The notes beneath the pieces are model-generated. The model was not told where the DNA came from. It searched no databases and was given only the letters and a program-made list of their open reading frames with translations. Of a DNA stretch of 64,000 nucleotides, positions 1 through 11,864 are shown piece after piece. Source of the DNA: Cryoendolithus antarcticus (lineage: Eukaryota > Ascomycota > Dothideomycetes > Cladosporiales > Cladosporiaceae); contig NAJO01000009.1 in the NCBI GenBank assembly GCA_002077065.1, forward strand, positions 1,116,001 through 1,180,000, written 5' to 3'. Within the stretch, counting starts at the first letter, position 1. Each line of letters begins with the position of its first letter. The position numbers were made by a program, and so were the translations under genes.

Positions 1-3000
1 GCTACGCCCGAGATGGCTGACTTTGCCGTATGCGAGTGCAATACACTCTATCACTGCCATGTATTTCGAATAGATTCTGAATATTCACAGCTCAACGCTA
101 ATATCTCCGACTGTGTACCGATTCACCGAGCTGCAGCGTCAGGGGAAGCAATCACCACTAAACACAATGCTGGCGCAGTCATCAACAGCGTATCACGGCG
201 ATCCGAGAAGTCAAACCCCTCCTCCTCCACCACCTGGTAGAACAATCCCATAGCGTGCGTGTCATGGCTTTGCATCAAAAGAGGCGGCTCATACCCCGGC
301 CGGTTGCGAGGTTGCGAGTATTACGAAGCCTAACAATCGCTGCATATAGAGTGGAGGCGGGCGAGCACCTGCGGAAAGACCATGTCCGATCGGGAAGGAG
401 TGTGACTTGGCAAAAGGTACACCACACAGGCGACGCCTCCGACGGGGCGGAGTGCAACAAGGAATGTGTTCCATGATACGAAAATATGATGACCAGCGCA
501 TCCCATTCCGTCGCTGCCGTGCTGCGATGAGCCGAGCTATGCGAGTTGCTGGTGTAGCACTAGCAAGTATGGTCAATGACACTTGGCTACGCCTCTCACA
601 TGCGGGATGCGTATGCCTTGAAATTGGTCTCATCGATTGATCAATCACGATGCAATCAATATTTTCGTGGTCCTTTGCCGCTCCGCTGCCACACACACGG
701 CATAGCCTTGATTCATTAACCTCAGCACCTCGTGAGTCCTCACGCAGGCCTGATCAAGGTCATCCTCCGTGACCGCCGATCAGCAATCTGCTCATCGACA
801 AGCGCGTTCGTCTGCGTCTCACCATGTCACCTCCACAGACGTTTGGTACCCACATATTGTCACCGCCTTGGGCTTCATGCACTATCCGCGTTTGCGCGCG
901 GTAGATCTCAGCTAACCCCGATTCCCTCGGCGCCGGACGTGCCAATGAGATCAGACGCCACCAGCGTGGCAGACTCCGGAATAGATCCTGCCAAACGTCG
1001 CAGTCCCACCAGCTAGCGCTCGCCTGTATGATCGAAAATTCGATGGGCGAAAGGCGTACGCGTCGCAAAGCATGTAATGACATTGTGGCGTCAACGCTGG
1101 GCGCTGTCTCACGCATTTCTGGCCCTGGCTGGCCTTAGTAAATCGCCGCGCTGGGTGCTGGGGCATGCTGCAGCGTATCGCTTCCTTCGCAAGCCTATCG
1201 ACGCACCACACATCGCTGCTTCTGCCGTGATATGCTAAATGTAAGGTACCGTTACGAGCTCTTCGTTACATGACACGACCCGTATTTGCGTTCAGCCTGC
1301 GATAGCACGCGCGAAGTGAGTGAGCAGGTATGCAAGGCCGAGGCGGCTGGATGGGCTTGTTGATGAACTTGTGCCTTGGTGCCGAGCAAAACAATGTCGC
1401 GTGGGAGGCGGTTTCCTAGGAAATGCTTGCCTACACGGCATCGTCCTGACTTCGACTACACCCAACCCCTTCATCTATCGGCTGTGAACGACTCGTCACG
1501 CCCCAACGCGCCACCCACGGTCGCACATCGGAGTCAATCAAGCAGCAGCATGAATGCGCACAAGCTCACCCGTCGTCCACTATCAACATTCGATTCGCAT
1601 ATCGCTATAGCCTCCCCTGCAAAGTTTGCAGCCTCGCTGATACGCTGACGACATCTCACACGCAGCAGTCAGCAAGCGTGACCATTCGCAACAAAGTCCG
1701 ATACTCCTCAAGTCGAATCGCACTACGATTCGATGTCTCATCCGAACGAAAAAAGTCACACAGCTCTCCAGAGACTTCTGTGTAACAATCCACCAATCGG
1801 CGAATGCACGGCAGCATCAAGAATGCCACCACCTCGTGCACCTCCGCTTCCTTGCTAATGCCAAATGAATGCGGTCTATCTCGGCCGGATGCCTTTTCGT
1901 AACCGGCGATCAGCTTGTCTGACCGCTGCACTCCACCTTACCCTAGAGGACCCACGCTTGCCATGCTTTCTTCCTGAAACTTCTAGGCTTCTACAATACT
2001 TTGTACCTTCCCGAATTGGAACTCTGTCACGTTGTCGAAGCGAAATCATCACCAAAACTCACAAATAGACTTGGCAGCTTCGGCTTGAGACTTCTCTGCG
2101 AGTGACGCAGTTATAAGGTGAGAACTCCACGGCAGTCATCACTAATGACGCAGGCCTAGGCCTTGCACTGCTTTTGTGAGAGGCACATCGCGTGTCGTAC
2201 CACCTCTACGCACGAGGTGCATCAAAGAGCGGAACAGCCGACAGACTTCACGACCGCGGCTGTCCGCATGCAAAGTCGACTTGCGTCACCTTCCCGTGAG
2301 GATTTATGCATGGCCGATCTTTCCCTACGAGGTTCTGGAGCCGCAGCTTGCTACACCGAACATCGCCTGCCACTATTTGCTCAACTGCGTCTCACTTCAG
2401 ACATTCCTCACGATTGACCCTTGGTATAGTACATTCTCACTTGCATCTCGTCTCCGATCCTCACCAAAGCAAGCAAGAGATGCCGAGCGTACCGTTTAAA
2501 CCCTGCGCTTTCAGCAAGCTGGTAGCTCCTCTGATGAATTACTCCACACCATCACGTTTGCTTTTCACGGCTGTTCCACCGGAGTATCCTTCGAAGGCGT
2601 CAGCGTTCAGAAAGCTTTTGTAATGGCGGTGAAAGACCGGCCGATCCGCCAGGGATACTACCGACCGTGGAGCACTTCATGCCCATGATCATGGTGTCCC
2701 GCCCAATCGCCTGGGAATCCCGAGCTCCGGCTGCCCATCACACTTCTTGCATGACAAGACCGACCGTATAGCCTGCTCTTCGTAGTGGACCTCAGCTCCA
2801 ACTTATCTACAGCGTTGATGACTCGAGCCACCGACTGTCCCCCACGATAGATCTACAAGGCCGCATATCGTAGACCGTAAGCGCGAAGAGCCGAACAACG
2901 GATGCGTACGATACCACGAAGTTCTGTCTGCTGGTGCGAGTAAAAATACTTCTCGAACCCCTGATACTCATGCACGCGAGTGGTAAAAGAAGCGCACCAC

Positions 3001-3378
3001 TCGAGGACATGACGCGAGTGACTCTGCCAGCGTACACCACACTGCGATAACGACCCGCGGTCAGTGCCAGCTGGGAGAGACCTCAGACTAGATGATAGTC
3101 TCTCCGACAGCTTGCATACCAAGTCACTGTTATGGTGCTGCATATACCGGCATTCTCCAACACACTGAATCGCTGAGCGGTCGGCTTGCTCTGTCACTCG
3201 CGCGCCATGGAATGAATCGTCATCAACGCTCTTCACTAACCAAGAGTCACCAACGCGTACTGCTACATGTGAATTGGACGGCCACGCACGTGCTGTGAGA
3301 GACGCACGTTTGCACAGACGGCATAACTTCATTTCACGTACTACCTACAGCTATCGTCCTACACATCCAACCGTACCC
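1..3378. other. 3.4-kb stretch without a supportable gene
   Basis: Both strands hold only short ORFs (longest 159 codons, on the minus strand at 2853-3332). None shows a recognisable domain, a low-complexity pattern typical of fungal proteins, or a convincing exon chain. No tandem repeats, terminal repeats or transposase/reverse-transcriptase fragments were noticed. The right end contains the 3' flank of the deubiquitinase gene on the minus strand. A short or heavily spliced gene, or a non-coding RNA, cannot be ruled out by reading alone. Confidence 0.6.
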
Positions 3379-5478
3379 TCAGGAAGCCTCCACGAACCTC
3401 TGCCTGGTGCCAAATCCTCCATCTTTCCGCTCCTCTATCCGCGCGGTGCGCATTCGTAGCTGTGGCACAGGCTGTACAGGGCCGAGTGCAGGAGCGTCGT
3501 CGACATCGGCTTCGGACTCGTCTTCTGTTGTGGCGCCTGTGGAGCAGTCGTGATCGTAATCTTGACTTGTGCCCACTTGCTGCTCGTCGGTAGGTAAAGG
3601 CGTAGAAGTGGCAAGGGCCAGGCCATCGTCTTGCGAGGCTGGCAAACCTGAGGCGTCCTCTGCCTCAGGTTTGCCAGCTTGCACCAGAGATTCGTCTACC
3701 CTCGTCGACTGACTAGCAGCGATCGGCTCCGCAGTCCCATCTGCTATCGCAGGCGCCAAAAGGAGCATCTCTTCGCGTCCCTCTGGTGATGGTATGCGCT
3801 CATAGAATAGCATGAACACGCCTCCTTGGCCCAGCACGTCGTCTCTCGAGACAGTCGAGACGTCTTCGTCGCTTAGTCGCCACCAAGGCGCCTCATCATC
3901 TTCCACTTCGTGCGTCTCAGTGGCTGTGGCGTCGTCGGCGTCGCTATTTGGCGCGACGCTTCGATGCTGTCGGTAAGCAATATAATGCCCATTTTCATGC
4001 CTGCCGTAATGCGTGACCACAGCCTTGAGCCGATACAAGCACCCCCCCTCCCTCCTTTCTCCTGCAAGCATCGATATACTCGCATCGCTCAAAGCCCTCC
4101 CACCTTCCGTCCCATCTTCCTTCCCATAACCCACAACCCACGGCCCCAAATCCAACACCTCTGGATACCTCACCGCCGCATAATTCTTCCTCTGCGCGCC
4201 CGTCATCTCGTCAAACACACTCCGTTGCACATGCACGACTAGCCCCTTCGGTGGACGTCCGATGACAGCTTGTCGCGTCTTCGTGCTTGACACCCGATTC
4301 GCTTTGGAGATCTGGCAGGTTTTCGTCAGAGTCTTGTCGCTGAAGTCGTCGGTGTCCAGTGCTTCGTTGATAGCTGCCAGGCGCTCGGCCATGGCCACAC
4401 GGAGAGCGGATGGGAGGTCAAGCAGTGCTTTGATGTCCGGCGATGTGGGTTCTGCAGAGGGCTCTGCCTGGCGAAGTCGGCGCCCGAGCTCCGCTTTTGC
4501 TTTCAGAAGTGTGCATTTCGTGCAGTCCACGTCTGTGATCTCTTCGAGCGCGGTATATTCGGAAAGGCAATTGGAGAGGTCGTAGCTGGGCTCGGCGCCT
4601 AACGGGACTGTGAGGCAGTTGAAGGGGATCATTGACAGGCCGTCGGAAGCGTTGCAGCGGGTGCAGGAGACGCGCTGGGCGAGGAGACCTTCGAGAGGGT
4701 TGATGGGTCCTGTGTGTGGGGTTTGCTCGCCCTTTGAAGCGCCGTCTTCGGTGACTGTCTCGAGCCCGGCCTTCGTTCGTGAAGAGCTGAATGCCTTCAC
4801 GCCCTCCTTCTCCAGCTCGTCCACGATTTTACTGTAGTACTCCTGCGCATCCTGCTGCTGCCAGCTGCTCATGCTCTTGAGCTTCGCTGGTGTCCAGAAG
4901 TGCCTGCCATTTTGGCTGCCACCATTCAGCTTCCCTACTGTCTCTTGCAAAGCCGCGCTTGTGCTGTCCGTAGATTGCATGTCGACCCCAGCAATGGTCG
5001 CCAAATATGGCTTCAGCGCTTCTACTGCACTCAACCCTTGCAGAACGGAGTTCTGGTAGCAGGAGTTGTCCCAGTTCCCTAGTCCAGGCGGCGCATCCGA
5101 CTGGACTTTGCTGGGCGCCAGGCTGAGTCTGCGCACTATGTTGCTCCCTGCTGCTGGTAGCTGCTGCAGCAGAGCTCCGCTACCAAGGCCGAGCAGACTT
5201 CTCATCGCCTCTGACTTTGCGGCATGAGTCTGGGACCATGTGCTGCTCTTCTGGCGCAGTTCGGATCGTTTCACGGCGCCGAGAAGGAGACGAGTGGGAG
5301 TAATGTCCACCAGACCGTTCCAGACGAGCTCCACAGGCGAGAGGATTGCGAGCTCGTAGCTGACTGCGACTTGGTACAGGACGAAAGCTGCGGCGACTAC
5401 GTATGCGAGGAGATTCGGAAGGGCGGGGAGTTGGAGTGATGGCGAGACCCTATCTGGGAGGGCGTATCGTGTCTCCAT
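3379..5478 (-). CDS. UBP1: Ubiquitin C-terminal hydrolase (USP family) with N-terminal membrane anchor, Ubp1/USP30-like
   Basis: A 699-aa thiol protease predicted to cleave ubiquitin from membrane-associated substrates. A hydrophobic segment at about residues 20-45 (LLAYVVAAAFVLYQVAV) precedes the catalytic domain. The Cys box GLGNWDNSCYQNSVLQGL lies at about 132-149 with catalytic Cys140. Two CxxC pairs (SCTRC, DCTKC) would form the zinc-binding fingers. The His box has HYGRHENGHYIAYR at about residue 500. The C-terminal 130 residues are acidic and Ser/Thr-rich. Yeast Ubp1 and human USP30 share this anchor-plus-USP layout; the organelle (ER or mitochondrial outer membrane) is not decided by the sequence. 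The ORF is intronless and starts at the first ATG. It diverges from the Alb1 gene across about 200 bases. Confidence 0.85.
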   Translation of the reverse strand: METRYALPDRVSPSLQLPALPNLLAYVVAAAFVLYQVAVSYELAILSPVELVWNGLVDITPTRLLLGAVKRSELRQKSSTWSQTHAAKSEAMRSLLGLGSGALLQQLPAAGSNIVRRLSLAPSKVQSDAPPGLGNWDNSCYQNSVLQGLSAVEALKPYLATIAGVDMQSTDSTSAALQETVGKLNGGSQNGRHFWTPAKLKSMSSWQQQDAQEYYSKIVDELEKEGVKAFSSSRTKAGLETVTEDGASKGEQTPHTGPINPLEGLLAQRVSCTRCNASDGLSMIPFNCLTVPLGAEPSYDLSNCLSEYTALEEITDVDCTKCTLLKAKAELGRRLRQAEPSAEPTSPDIKALLDLPSALRVAMAERLAAINEALDTDDFSDKTLTKTCQISKANRVSSTKTRQAVIGRPPKGLVVHVQRSVFDEMTGAQRKNYAAVRYPEVLDLGPWVVGYGKEDGTEGGRALSDASISMLAGERREGGCLYRLKAVVTHYGRHENGHYIAYRQHRSVAPNSDADDATATETHEVEDDEAPWWRLSDEDVSTVSRDDVLGQGGVFMLFYERIPSPEGREEMLLLAPAIADGTAEPIAASQSTRVDESLVQAGKPEAEDASGLPASQDDGLALATSTPLPTDEQQVGTSQDYDHDCSTGATTEDESEADVDDAPALGPVQPVPQLRMRTARIEERKDGGFGTRQRFVEAS

Positions 5479-5678
5479 GTCCAGAGCGCTATGTCGGAGT
5501 GCTGTAACAATACTTCCGACCAGATAGTGTCATGTAAGAGGATGTGGTTGTGGCAAGGGACCAATATGAGCTTTGTCAGGTGCTTGCGACCTTCACATGC
5601 CAAACCACGCTAGCGTGCGAATTGTTCAGACGAACAAAGCAATCTTTAGTCACTGACTTGCACACCTACATCGCTACC

Positions 5679-6239
5679 ATGGCCAAACCCACCGCTCCCA
5701 AACGTCGCCCCGTCTCGACCCACTCCCGCGCCTTCCGCCGCGCCGCCTCACCCCCTCCCAAAGACCCCAACTCCACCTCCACGACATCCGCAAAAGACTC
5801 TGCCCCAGCAAACGAGCACTGGCTCTACACCGCTCAAGCCGCTGGCGTGCACAAGAAAGCTGCAAAAGGCAAGACACTCACGCGGCAGCAGAAGCAACGG
5901 CAAGTCAAAGCGCTGGAATTTGCTGAGAGAAATTCGGCGAAGCATGAGGTGAAGGTTGAGAAGAGTAAGGGACGGGCGAGGAAGGTGGCTGAGAGGGCTA
6001 AGGCTTGGGAGGAGATAGATGGGGTTGCGGTGGAGATGAAGAAGGCTGGGGAGGGGGAGACTGGTGGGGAGATGGAGGGTGGCGAGGATGAGTGGGAGGA
6101 TGAGGGGGAGGGGGAGGATGGGGAGGGTGATGTCAGTGCTATGGAGCAGGGACTGGAGGGAATCATCGCCGAGACTAGCACTCGGCCGATCGAAGAACCT
6201 TCAAAGGAAGCGGCAGAGGAGATCGATGAGGTGACATGA
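5679..6239 (+). CDS. ALB1: Alb1-like ribosome biogenesis factor (60S export)
   Basis: A 186-aa basic-then-acidic protein. The N-terminus MAKPTAPKRRPVSTHSRAFR and the RRAASPP stretch match the short conserved region of fungal Alb1. Alb1 is known to bind Arx1 and to ride pre-60S subunits out of the nucleus. A Lys/Arg-rich helix follows (about residues 60-115). The C-terminal third is a run of Glu, Gly and Asp, which explains the purine-rich plus strand at 6000-6130. The frame is open 45 codons further upstream, but the ATG at 5679 (ACCATGG context) begins the conserved part and was chosen. Head-to-head with the deubiquitinase gene. The family call rests on the N-terminal motif and charge pattern only. 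Confidence 0.7.
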   Translation: MAKPTAPKRRPVSTHSRAFRRAASPPPKDPNSTSTTSAKDSAPANEHWLYTAQAAGVHKKAAKGKTLTRQQKQRQVKALEFAERNSAKHEVKVEKSKGRARKVAERAKAWEEIDGVAVEMKKAGEGETGGEMEGGEDEWEDEGEGEDGEGDVSAMEQGLEGIIAETSTRPIEEPSKEAAEEIDEVT

Positions 6240-6652
6240 AAGAACCTTTTTTCTGGGCAGACGAAATCACGCGATCATGGACGACCTCAAGACTCTGCTA
6301 CGCCCGGATGTGTCTGCTGAAGAAAATCAGAAGCCATCGAGGGTCGAGATCGAGCTCAAGCAGAGTACCTGCTTCCTTGGGACGAAGGACGCTCATGAGT
6401 CAACCGGCAGGATCGCCTAATGTGCAGCATCCAGCGTTGGCTTGCCTGACGAGACGTGGCTGACCACGCAACGCGGACATGTATTGCTCCTAGAGGTCGA
6501 CGGAGATGTGAACTAGATCTGTGGCTACTGGTCTGGTGGTGCTGCAATAGGCTGCTTGACAGCGATGCCGTCGCGGGCGGATAATGGCTCTCGAGGGCAG
6601 TATGCCGGACATCAAACCACACCAGGTGTCTACGAAGCGTCTTCTACAGCTA
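6240..6652. other. Convergent intergenic region
   Basis: About 410 bases between the 3' ends of the Alb1 and MFS genes. Nothing beyond presumed 3' UTRs and terminators is recognisable. Confidence 0.6.
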
Positions 6653-8333
6653 CTACTGAATGTACCTGAATTCAGGATGAAGATATCCCAATTCATCCTG
6701 CTCCTCCTCTCTCATGCCCTCGATCCTGTGATCACGTTTCCCGGCAGCCCTCAACTTGTTCTCCCGCATAATGTAGAACATTCCGAACGTCGCCAGACAA
6801 GCAACAATGACCTGAGCGACCAGATTGATCGTATGTCCGATTGGGTAACGAGGCGCATCTGCAGAAAAGTCAGCATGAGAATTCGATTAACAATTGATTG
6901 CGAATCGATTAAGATATTACCAGAAAGTAAATAAGTCCATGTAGCGACAATCGCACCGAAGCTCCCGATTGCGACAATGTATCCGCCACTTACTGCCCTC
7001 ACGGCGGGTCCGGCGGCGTTATTAAGGCCCCAGGAGAGAAATCCGGGACCACCGGGGAAGGCGCCAGCTGCAGAGAAGAAGACAGCCATGTACTTCAAGT
7101 TCTCGTTGTTGGAGACACGGAGGATCGTGAAGCCTATCACGCAAAGCAAGGGGAAGGTCGCGAGGTAGATGCCTCTCATCTTCGTGCGATCGGAGACGAA
7201 TGCAACGCTGATTGAGATCAGGCAAGCGACGATGTAGGGTGGAACTTTGACGAGAGTCAGCACCACTTCGTTCCTCCCGTTTTGAGAAGAGGGCTTACCG
7301 CTATACAGCTGTGCCCGAGTCGCTGTCCATCCTAGATCTGCTAGGATCGAAGGCAGGAATAGCGAGAACGACTGCACGGTAACGTTGACGAAGAAGAAGC
7401 CGAAGGCGCACACGACGTTGTTCACATTGAACACTGCCATCTTGACATGCTTCCACTTGACCACCTCGTGAGCCTTGGCTCTGTGCTCGCGTGCCAGGCG
7501 TTCCGCGGCGATGAGCTGCTCCCTCGGTGTGAGGAACTTGCACTCCTCCGGCTTTGTCTGCATCAGGAACGGCGCGGCGATAGCGACGGCGATGGTGATG
7601 AGTCCCTCGAAAAAGAAGATGTTCCGCCAGGTGTGGATGGGAGTCGAGTCGGTGCCCCATCTGGGGATCCGCGCGAGACCGGTTGCGAATAATCCGCCAA
7701 AGGCTCCAGCCATCGATGCAGCGGAGACGAAGATACCGACTCGGAAGAGCAGCTCGCCTCGGCGGTAGAAGGAGGATAGGAAGAATGCGATGCCGGGCAT
7801 TACGCCACCTTCTGCTAGTCCGAGCGCTGCACGAGCGACGCAGAGTCCGTTGAAGGACTGCACGAAAGCGGTGCACATGCTCACGATGCCGAACGAGAGG
7901 ACGAGGAAGGGGATCCAGAGTTTCGGTCCGACATACTTTAGCACTGCGTTGCTGGGAATCTCGACGGCCGTGTAGGTGAAGTAGAAGACCGTGAGCGCCC
8001 AGTTGAAACGGTAGCCGACGAGGTTAAGGTCTTTGGCCATGCCTTGGATGCGTGCATTGCCGACATTCGCTGGGTGCGTGTTGTCAGCGTCCTCCTTGAT
8101 TTCACAACAGCGTGCGGGGGTGACCTACCTCTGTCGAGGAAACACAGCAGATACAGCAAAGTGACGAGAGGGACGATACGCCAGTCCAGCTTCCTCCGAA
8201 TCCGCCGTTCCTCTTCATCCGTCCACGTCAACAGTTCCGGCTCGCTCCCACGAAAGCCACCCTTCTCATCGCTGGAAGTCGGCGATGGGTCCCGAACCTC
8301 AACGCGAGCTGCTGCAAAGTCAGACTTGTCCAT
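6653..8333 (-). CDS. MFS transporter, anion:cation symporter (Dal5/allantoate-type) family
   Basis: Four exons: 8333-8129, 8069-7299, 7244-6921 and 6858-6653. Introns are 59, 54 and 62 bases, all phase 1, joining to a 501-aa protein. Joining exons 1 and 2 restores the family hallmark FLDRANVGNARIQGM, the loop after TM1. The last exon gives LSDAPRYPIGHTINL and the typical tail LGYLHPEFRYIQ. Twelve membrane segments are expected, with a charged cytoplasmic N-terminus of about 50 residues. Family members carry carboxylates, vitamins or allantoate at the plasma membrane; the substrate here cannot be told. The ATG at 8333 was preferred over one at 8381 because a TATATA-like element lies at about 8401-8406. 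No metabolic cluster surrounds it. Confidence 0.88.
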
Positions 8334-8399
8334 TGTGCTCGTCGCTGAGAAGCTCTGGCGCGGTAGTGACCGATGGCTCACGTGTGGGGTCCTTCATGA

Positions 8400-8407
8400 T
8401 CTATATA
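8400..8407 (-). promoter_or_regulatory. TATA-like element of the MFS gene
   Basis: Read on the minus strand this is TATATAG, about 70 bases before the ATG at 8333. It makes a start upstream of 8381 unlikely. Placement only; no expression data. Confidence 0.35.
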
Positions 8408-9403
8408 CCTGCACCCTCTTGGGAATCTGAGCCTGAGTCGATCTGCCGCTCTGACCGCGAGCTGCGCGCGTGGGGCCCCGGACTCTTGAGCTCTGGAGAA
8501 TATGACCAGTGGAAAGCCCTTGTCTGGCCTGCGAGGAATGGCCAATGCGTGTTCTCGGTTGAGCTACCGCAAGAATACCGGGACAAGAACACGAGAGGAC
8601 AAGACGGGAAAGAGAGACGGCAGTGAGGGCACTGGGAACGTGAAGAAATGTCACTTATCTTGCTGTCACTCGCGCATGCAGAGATGATGCAGTTCATATG
8701 CCGGGTCTTGGGTGCGTCTTGGTATGCTCTTGGCTTTGGCGGGCAGGCTGCTTGGCTGTGGGAGGGTGGACTTTAAGAAGGCGTCGAGCAAGAGGTGACA
8801 CCCATGACGACCACGTAGTGAGCCGGTGTTGAAACGACGACCACATGGTGCTGATGGTTTTGTTACTCGCATGTTCTCGTAGCTGCGGAAACAATTGCTG
8901 GCTCAAACAAAGTCGAAGTCGAAGTCCATGTCCTTGCCAAGCCGCCTGCATTTCGCTGGCAAGGGTGCTGACATGGGTGCTCAGCATCCAGCCCAGGCGG
9001 CACAGACAGCATGATCAACTGACTGCGTTCATGCCAGCAGTAGTGACGACCGTGCGATGATACCAGTAAAGTATCAAACTGTGGAAATGATCTTCTTTCT
9101 ACGTTACTGGCATCAATACTCCGGATGTCGCGACGTTTACAGCTGTCGGTAGCGATGACGGTCACGATACCGCAGCACGATCTCCATACTGGCTGCGCAG
9201 GCGAGCGACTCCGAAACCAGATCAGCTCACTGTGGAAGTAGTCAATTCTCTTGTGTCTTCCTATCGCACACATACACAAAGCACTCTCCCTGCTCAGGCA
9301 GGGTCGTGGCCGTCCTCCAAACTCCAGATCCCCTTCTATACCTCCCCGGCCAAGTCTAGCAGCTTATTCACACAGATCGGTTAGAACCGATGACTTCGTG
9401 TCT
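8408..9403. other. Intergenic region, upstream of the MFS gene and 3' of the NADH dehydrogenase gene
   Basis: About 1 kb. Only short overlapping ORFs without domains are present. The left part should hold the MFS promoter and the right part the NADH dehydrogenase 3' UTR. Confidence 0.5.
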
Positions 9404-11235
9404 CTACTCCCGCGAGACGTCCCGTCCGAAGACATACGACTTCATCCAGTCCATGATGACCAGCACCCGGTTCCTCGCTACAGTAAGAAGTCAGCACACA
9501 TCCTCTTACCACTTCACTCACAACAGGGCAACTTACTGCTAAAGCACATACTCAAATACGCGCTCCTCCAGAACAAATACGTCAACTGCCCACCCGACGC
9601 AAGATTACCAGTGAACCACGAAATATCCGCCACAGCCTTCTCACTCCCGATATAGGCCAGACTGCCCTGATGCGAGTACTCAAACGGTCCCATCTGCTTC
9701 ACTCGCCTCAGCCGCTTCTGCAACTCCTTGATATCACCAAAGATACCGTCGCGCAGCTCCTTGTTGGCAGCCACAGCTTGCTTCTCCGAAAGCAGCGAGA
9801 GCTCCTCCTGAATCTCATCGGTCTTGGCCATCTGGTTGAAAAGTCGTGCGAGGAAAGCGCCTTCCTGCGACGCGACCTGGGCTGTAGGAGCGTAGTTCGC
9901 GATCGCGCAGTCGCCGATTGCCCAGACGTTCTCGGCGCCCTTGACGACGAGGTGTTCGTTCACGACGAGCCCGCGGCGGGAGTCCTTCTGCGCGGGGATC
10001 TGGGACATGAGGTCCTTCACTACAGGTCGCAGAGCGTTGCCTGTGGCCCAGACGAGGAGACCGTAGGGGATTTTGTCCAGCTGCTTCACTCCCGCCGCAT
10101 CGGTGTACTCGGCCTCGATATACTTCTCCGTGACATTCTTGACCATCGTCTTTGTCCTGATCTCGATCGTCTCTTCCTTGAATGTCTGCTCCGTGTAATC
10201 GATCAGATTCTTGCTGAACATGGGCAGCACCTGCGGCAGAGCCTCTACGAGCGTGACGTGGAAGTTGTTGGCGATCTCGGGGATCCATTTGCGGAGATCG
10301 TTTTCGAAGAAATCTTGCAGCTCGCCGGCGAATTCCACACCGGTGGGGCCACCGCCTACGACGACCATGTGCAGGAGACGCTTGATCTCCTCTGGCGACT
10401 GATCCTTGAAAGTAGCGGTTTCGCAGCAGTCCATGATGCGTTTGCGGATGCGTTGCGCGTCGGAGACTTCTTTCAGGAAGCAGCCGTGCTCGCGGACGCC
10501 GGGGATGCCGAAGGTTGCATTTTCGGCACCTACACCCACGACGAGCATGTCAAACTTGACTTCGTTGGTGGTGGTGGCGCCTTTGATCTCGGATTCGTCG
10601 TTGATGTACACGATTCGCTTCTCGTAGTCGATCTTGGTAGCTTCGGCTTCGTAGTACTTTACAGCAGCCTTCTTGTGACGGAGGAAGTTGCGGATCGGCT
10701 CCATGATGCTGCGGTGCTCGATCGTTCCCGTTGTGCAGGATGGCAGCAGTGGCGTGAAGAGGAAGTAGTTTCGAGGCGATATGACAACGACGTTGTAGTT
10801 CTCTGTATCGAGTTTCTTGAGCAGCGAGACGGAGCCCCAGCCTGTGCCGAGGACTACGAGGGTTTTCTTCGTTGGGTCTGGCTCGGCTTGCTCGCCGGGG
10901 TGGCGGTTGAGATAGATGCCGTAGGAGCCGTAGACGAGACCACCGAGGATGGAGATATAGGTTGCGCGCCACAGGAATCGGAGAACTCGGAACCGCTTCT
11001 TGGGTTTTGGTGTCGGGGAGAGGATTACTTGAGGTCCGCCGTCCGCGTAGCCTCGTCTGAAGCTTTGGCGGAGGGTCTCCCGTGGTAGTGTGAGCTTTGC
11101 GCTTGCTGTGAGGGAGGTTGTGGAGGGCTGCTGTAGGGTCGATCTCGTGGCGGATACCAAGCTCCTTTTCGCTGCCGGCGCAATGAGAGCCATTGCCGGC
11201 CTCATGGCGCACATCGGCCGCAGTGCTCCCGCCAT
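9404..11235 (-). CDS. Alternative (type II) NADH:ubiquinone oxidoreductase, mitochondrial
   Basis: Two exons (11235-9537 and 9477-9404) flank a 59-base intron. Splicing replaces a false tail with FSTRNRVLVIMDWMKSYVFG, the usual end of this family, giving 590 aa. The enzyme passes electrons from NADH to ubiquinone without pumping protons. The N-terminus is Arg/Ser/Ala-rich, as in mitochondrial presequences, followed by a hydrophobic segment at about 85-105. A first dinucleotide fold (VVLGTGWGS, about 127-135) and a second (VVVGGGPTGVEFAGEL, about 290-305) would bind FAD and NADH. No EF-hand insertion was seen between them. The presequence plus membrane anchor suggests an external (NDE) form facing the intermembrane space; that is inference. 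The reading frame extends eight codons upstream without an ATG, so 11235 is the start. Confidence 0.9.
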
Positions 11236-11259
11236 ACTGCACTGGCCGTTCTGTTGCAC

Positions 11260-11864
11260 TGGCGATTGCCTTCGGTAATGGAGAGTGGAGAGTCAATGTC
11301 AACGAATCGAAAAGAAATGTTCGCACGTTGAGCTCCTAGATAAGCTCGCGTGTGGCCAAAGCTGCGTCAGGGTCTGTGCGCTCACCTCCGGGGCTCAGCG
11401 GCTACATGCACGAGATACCAGATAGAAGACAATAGTTTTGCGCAGCGTGAAACGGCGTGTACGTTCACTTGAAGGACAGAGACTATGATCCAGGACAGTA
11501 CAGGAGGGCGGACAAGGGGACATGGATAAGATTCTTCGTTTCGCTGCACGCGTCGCCTGCATTACACCTTCTTCTACTCCTTCAGCCCCTCCGTCCGTTC
11601 TCGTGCCATTGCTCCGCGAGACAATCGTACAACCATGCCTGTCCAAGCGCCCAACGCCACGTCCGTTTTCCTACTCTGTGGCTCCCGTGTGCCCGCTGAG
11701 ACACGTCGACCATGGACGCAGTGAAAGCAGAAAGCAACAATGCACCAATCGTGGGTATCTAGGGCATCTCTCCTGCCCGTCTCCAACAAAAGAAGGAGAC
11801 GCCAAAGCTGACATTTGCTTGTCCTGTAAATGTGCTACTCGATCTATGCTAGCGAGGGAGTGCA
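11260..11864. other. Intergenic region upstream of the NADH dehydrogenase gene
   Basis: About 600 bases between the NADH dehydrogenase start and the 3' end of the next minus-strand gene. Short ORFs only; no motif beyond ordinary promoter sequence was identified. Confidence 0.5.

Noticed and set aside
1656..1931. 91-codon minus-strand ORF with a helical-looking stretch
   Set aside because: Too short, no start context and no exon that extends it; kept out for lack of support.
2853..3332. 159-codon minus-strand ORF
   Set aside because: No domain, scattered Cys/Arg/Ser composition, and no supporting exon.
7301..7876. 191-codon minus-strand ORF rich in Arg
   Set aside because: Alternate frame of the MFS transporter exon 2.
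9670..11088. 472-codon plus-strand ORF
   Set aside because: Lies entirely antisense to the NADH dehydrogenase, has Asp/Leu/Val-biased composition typical of a mirrored frame, and no domain.
10550..11326. 258-codon minus-strand ORF
   Set aside because: Alternate frame over the NADH dehydrogenase N-terminus; composition is Pro/Arg-rich and not protein-like.
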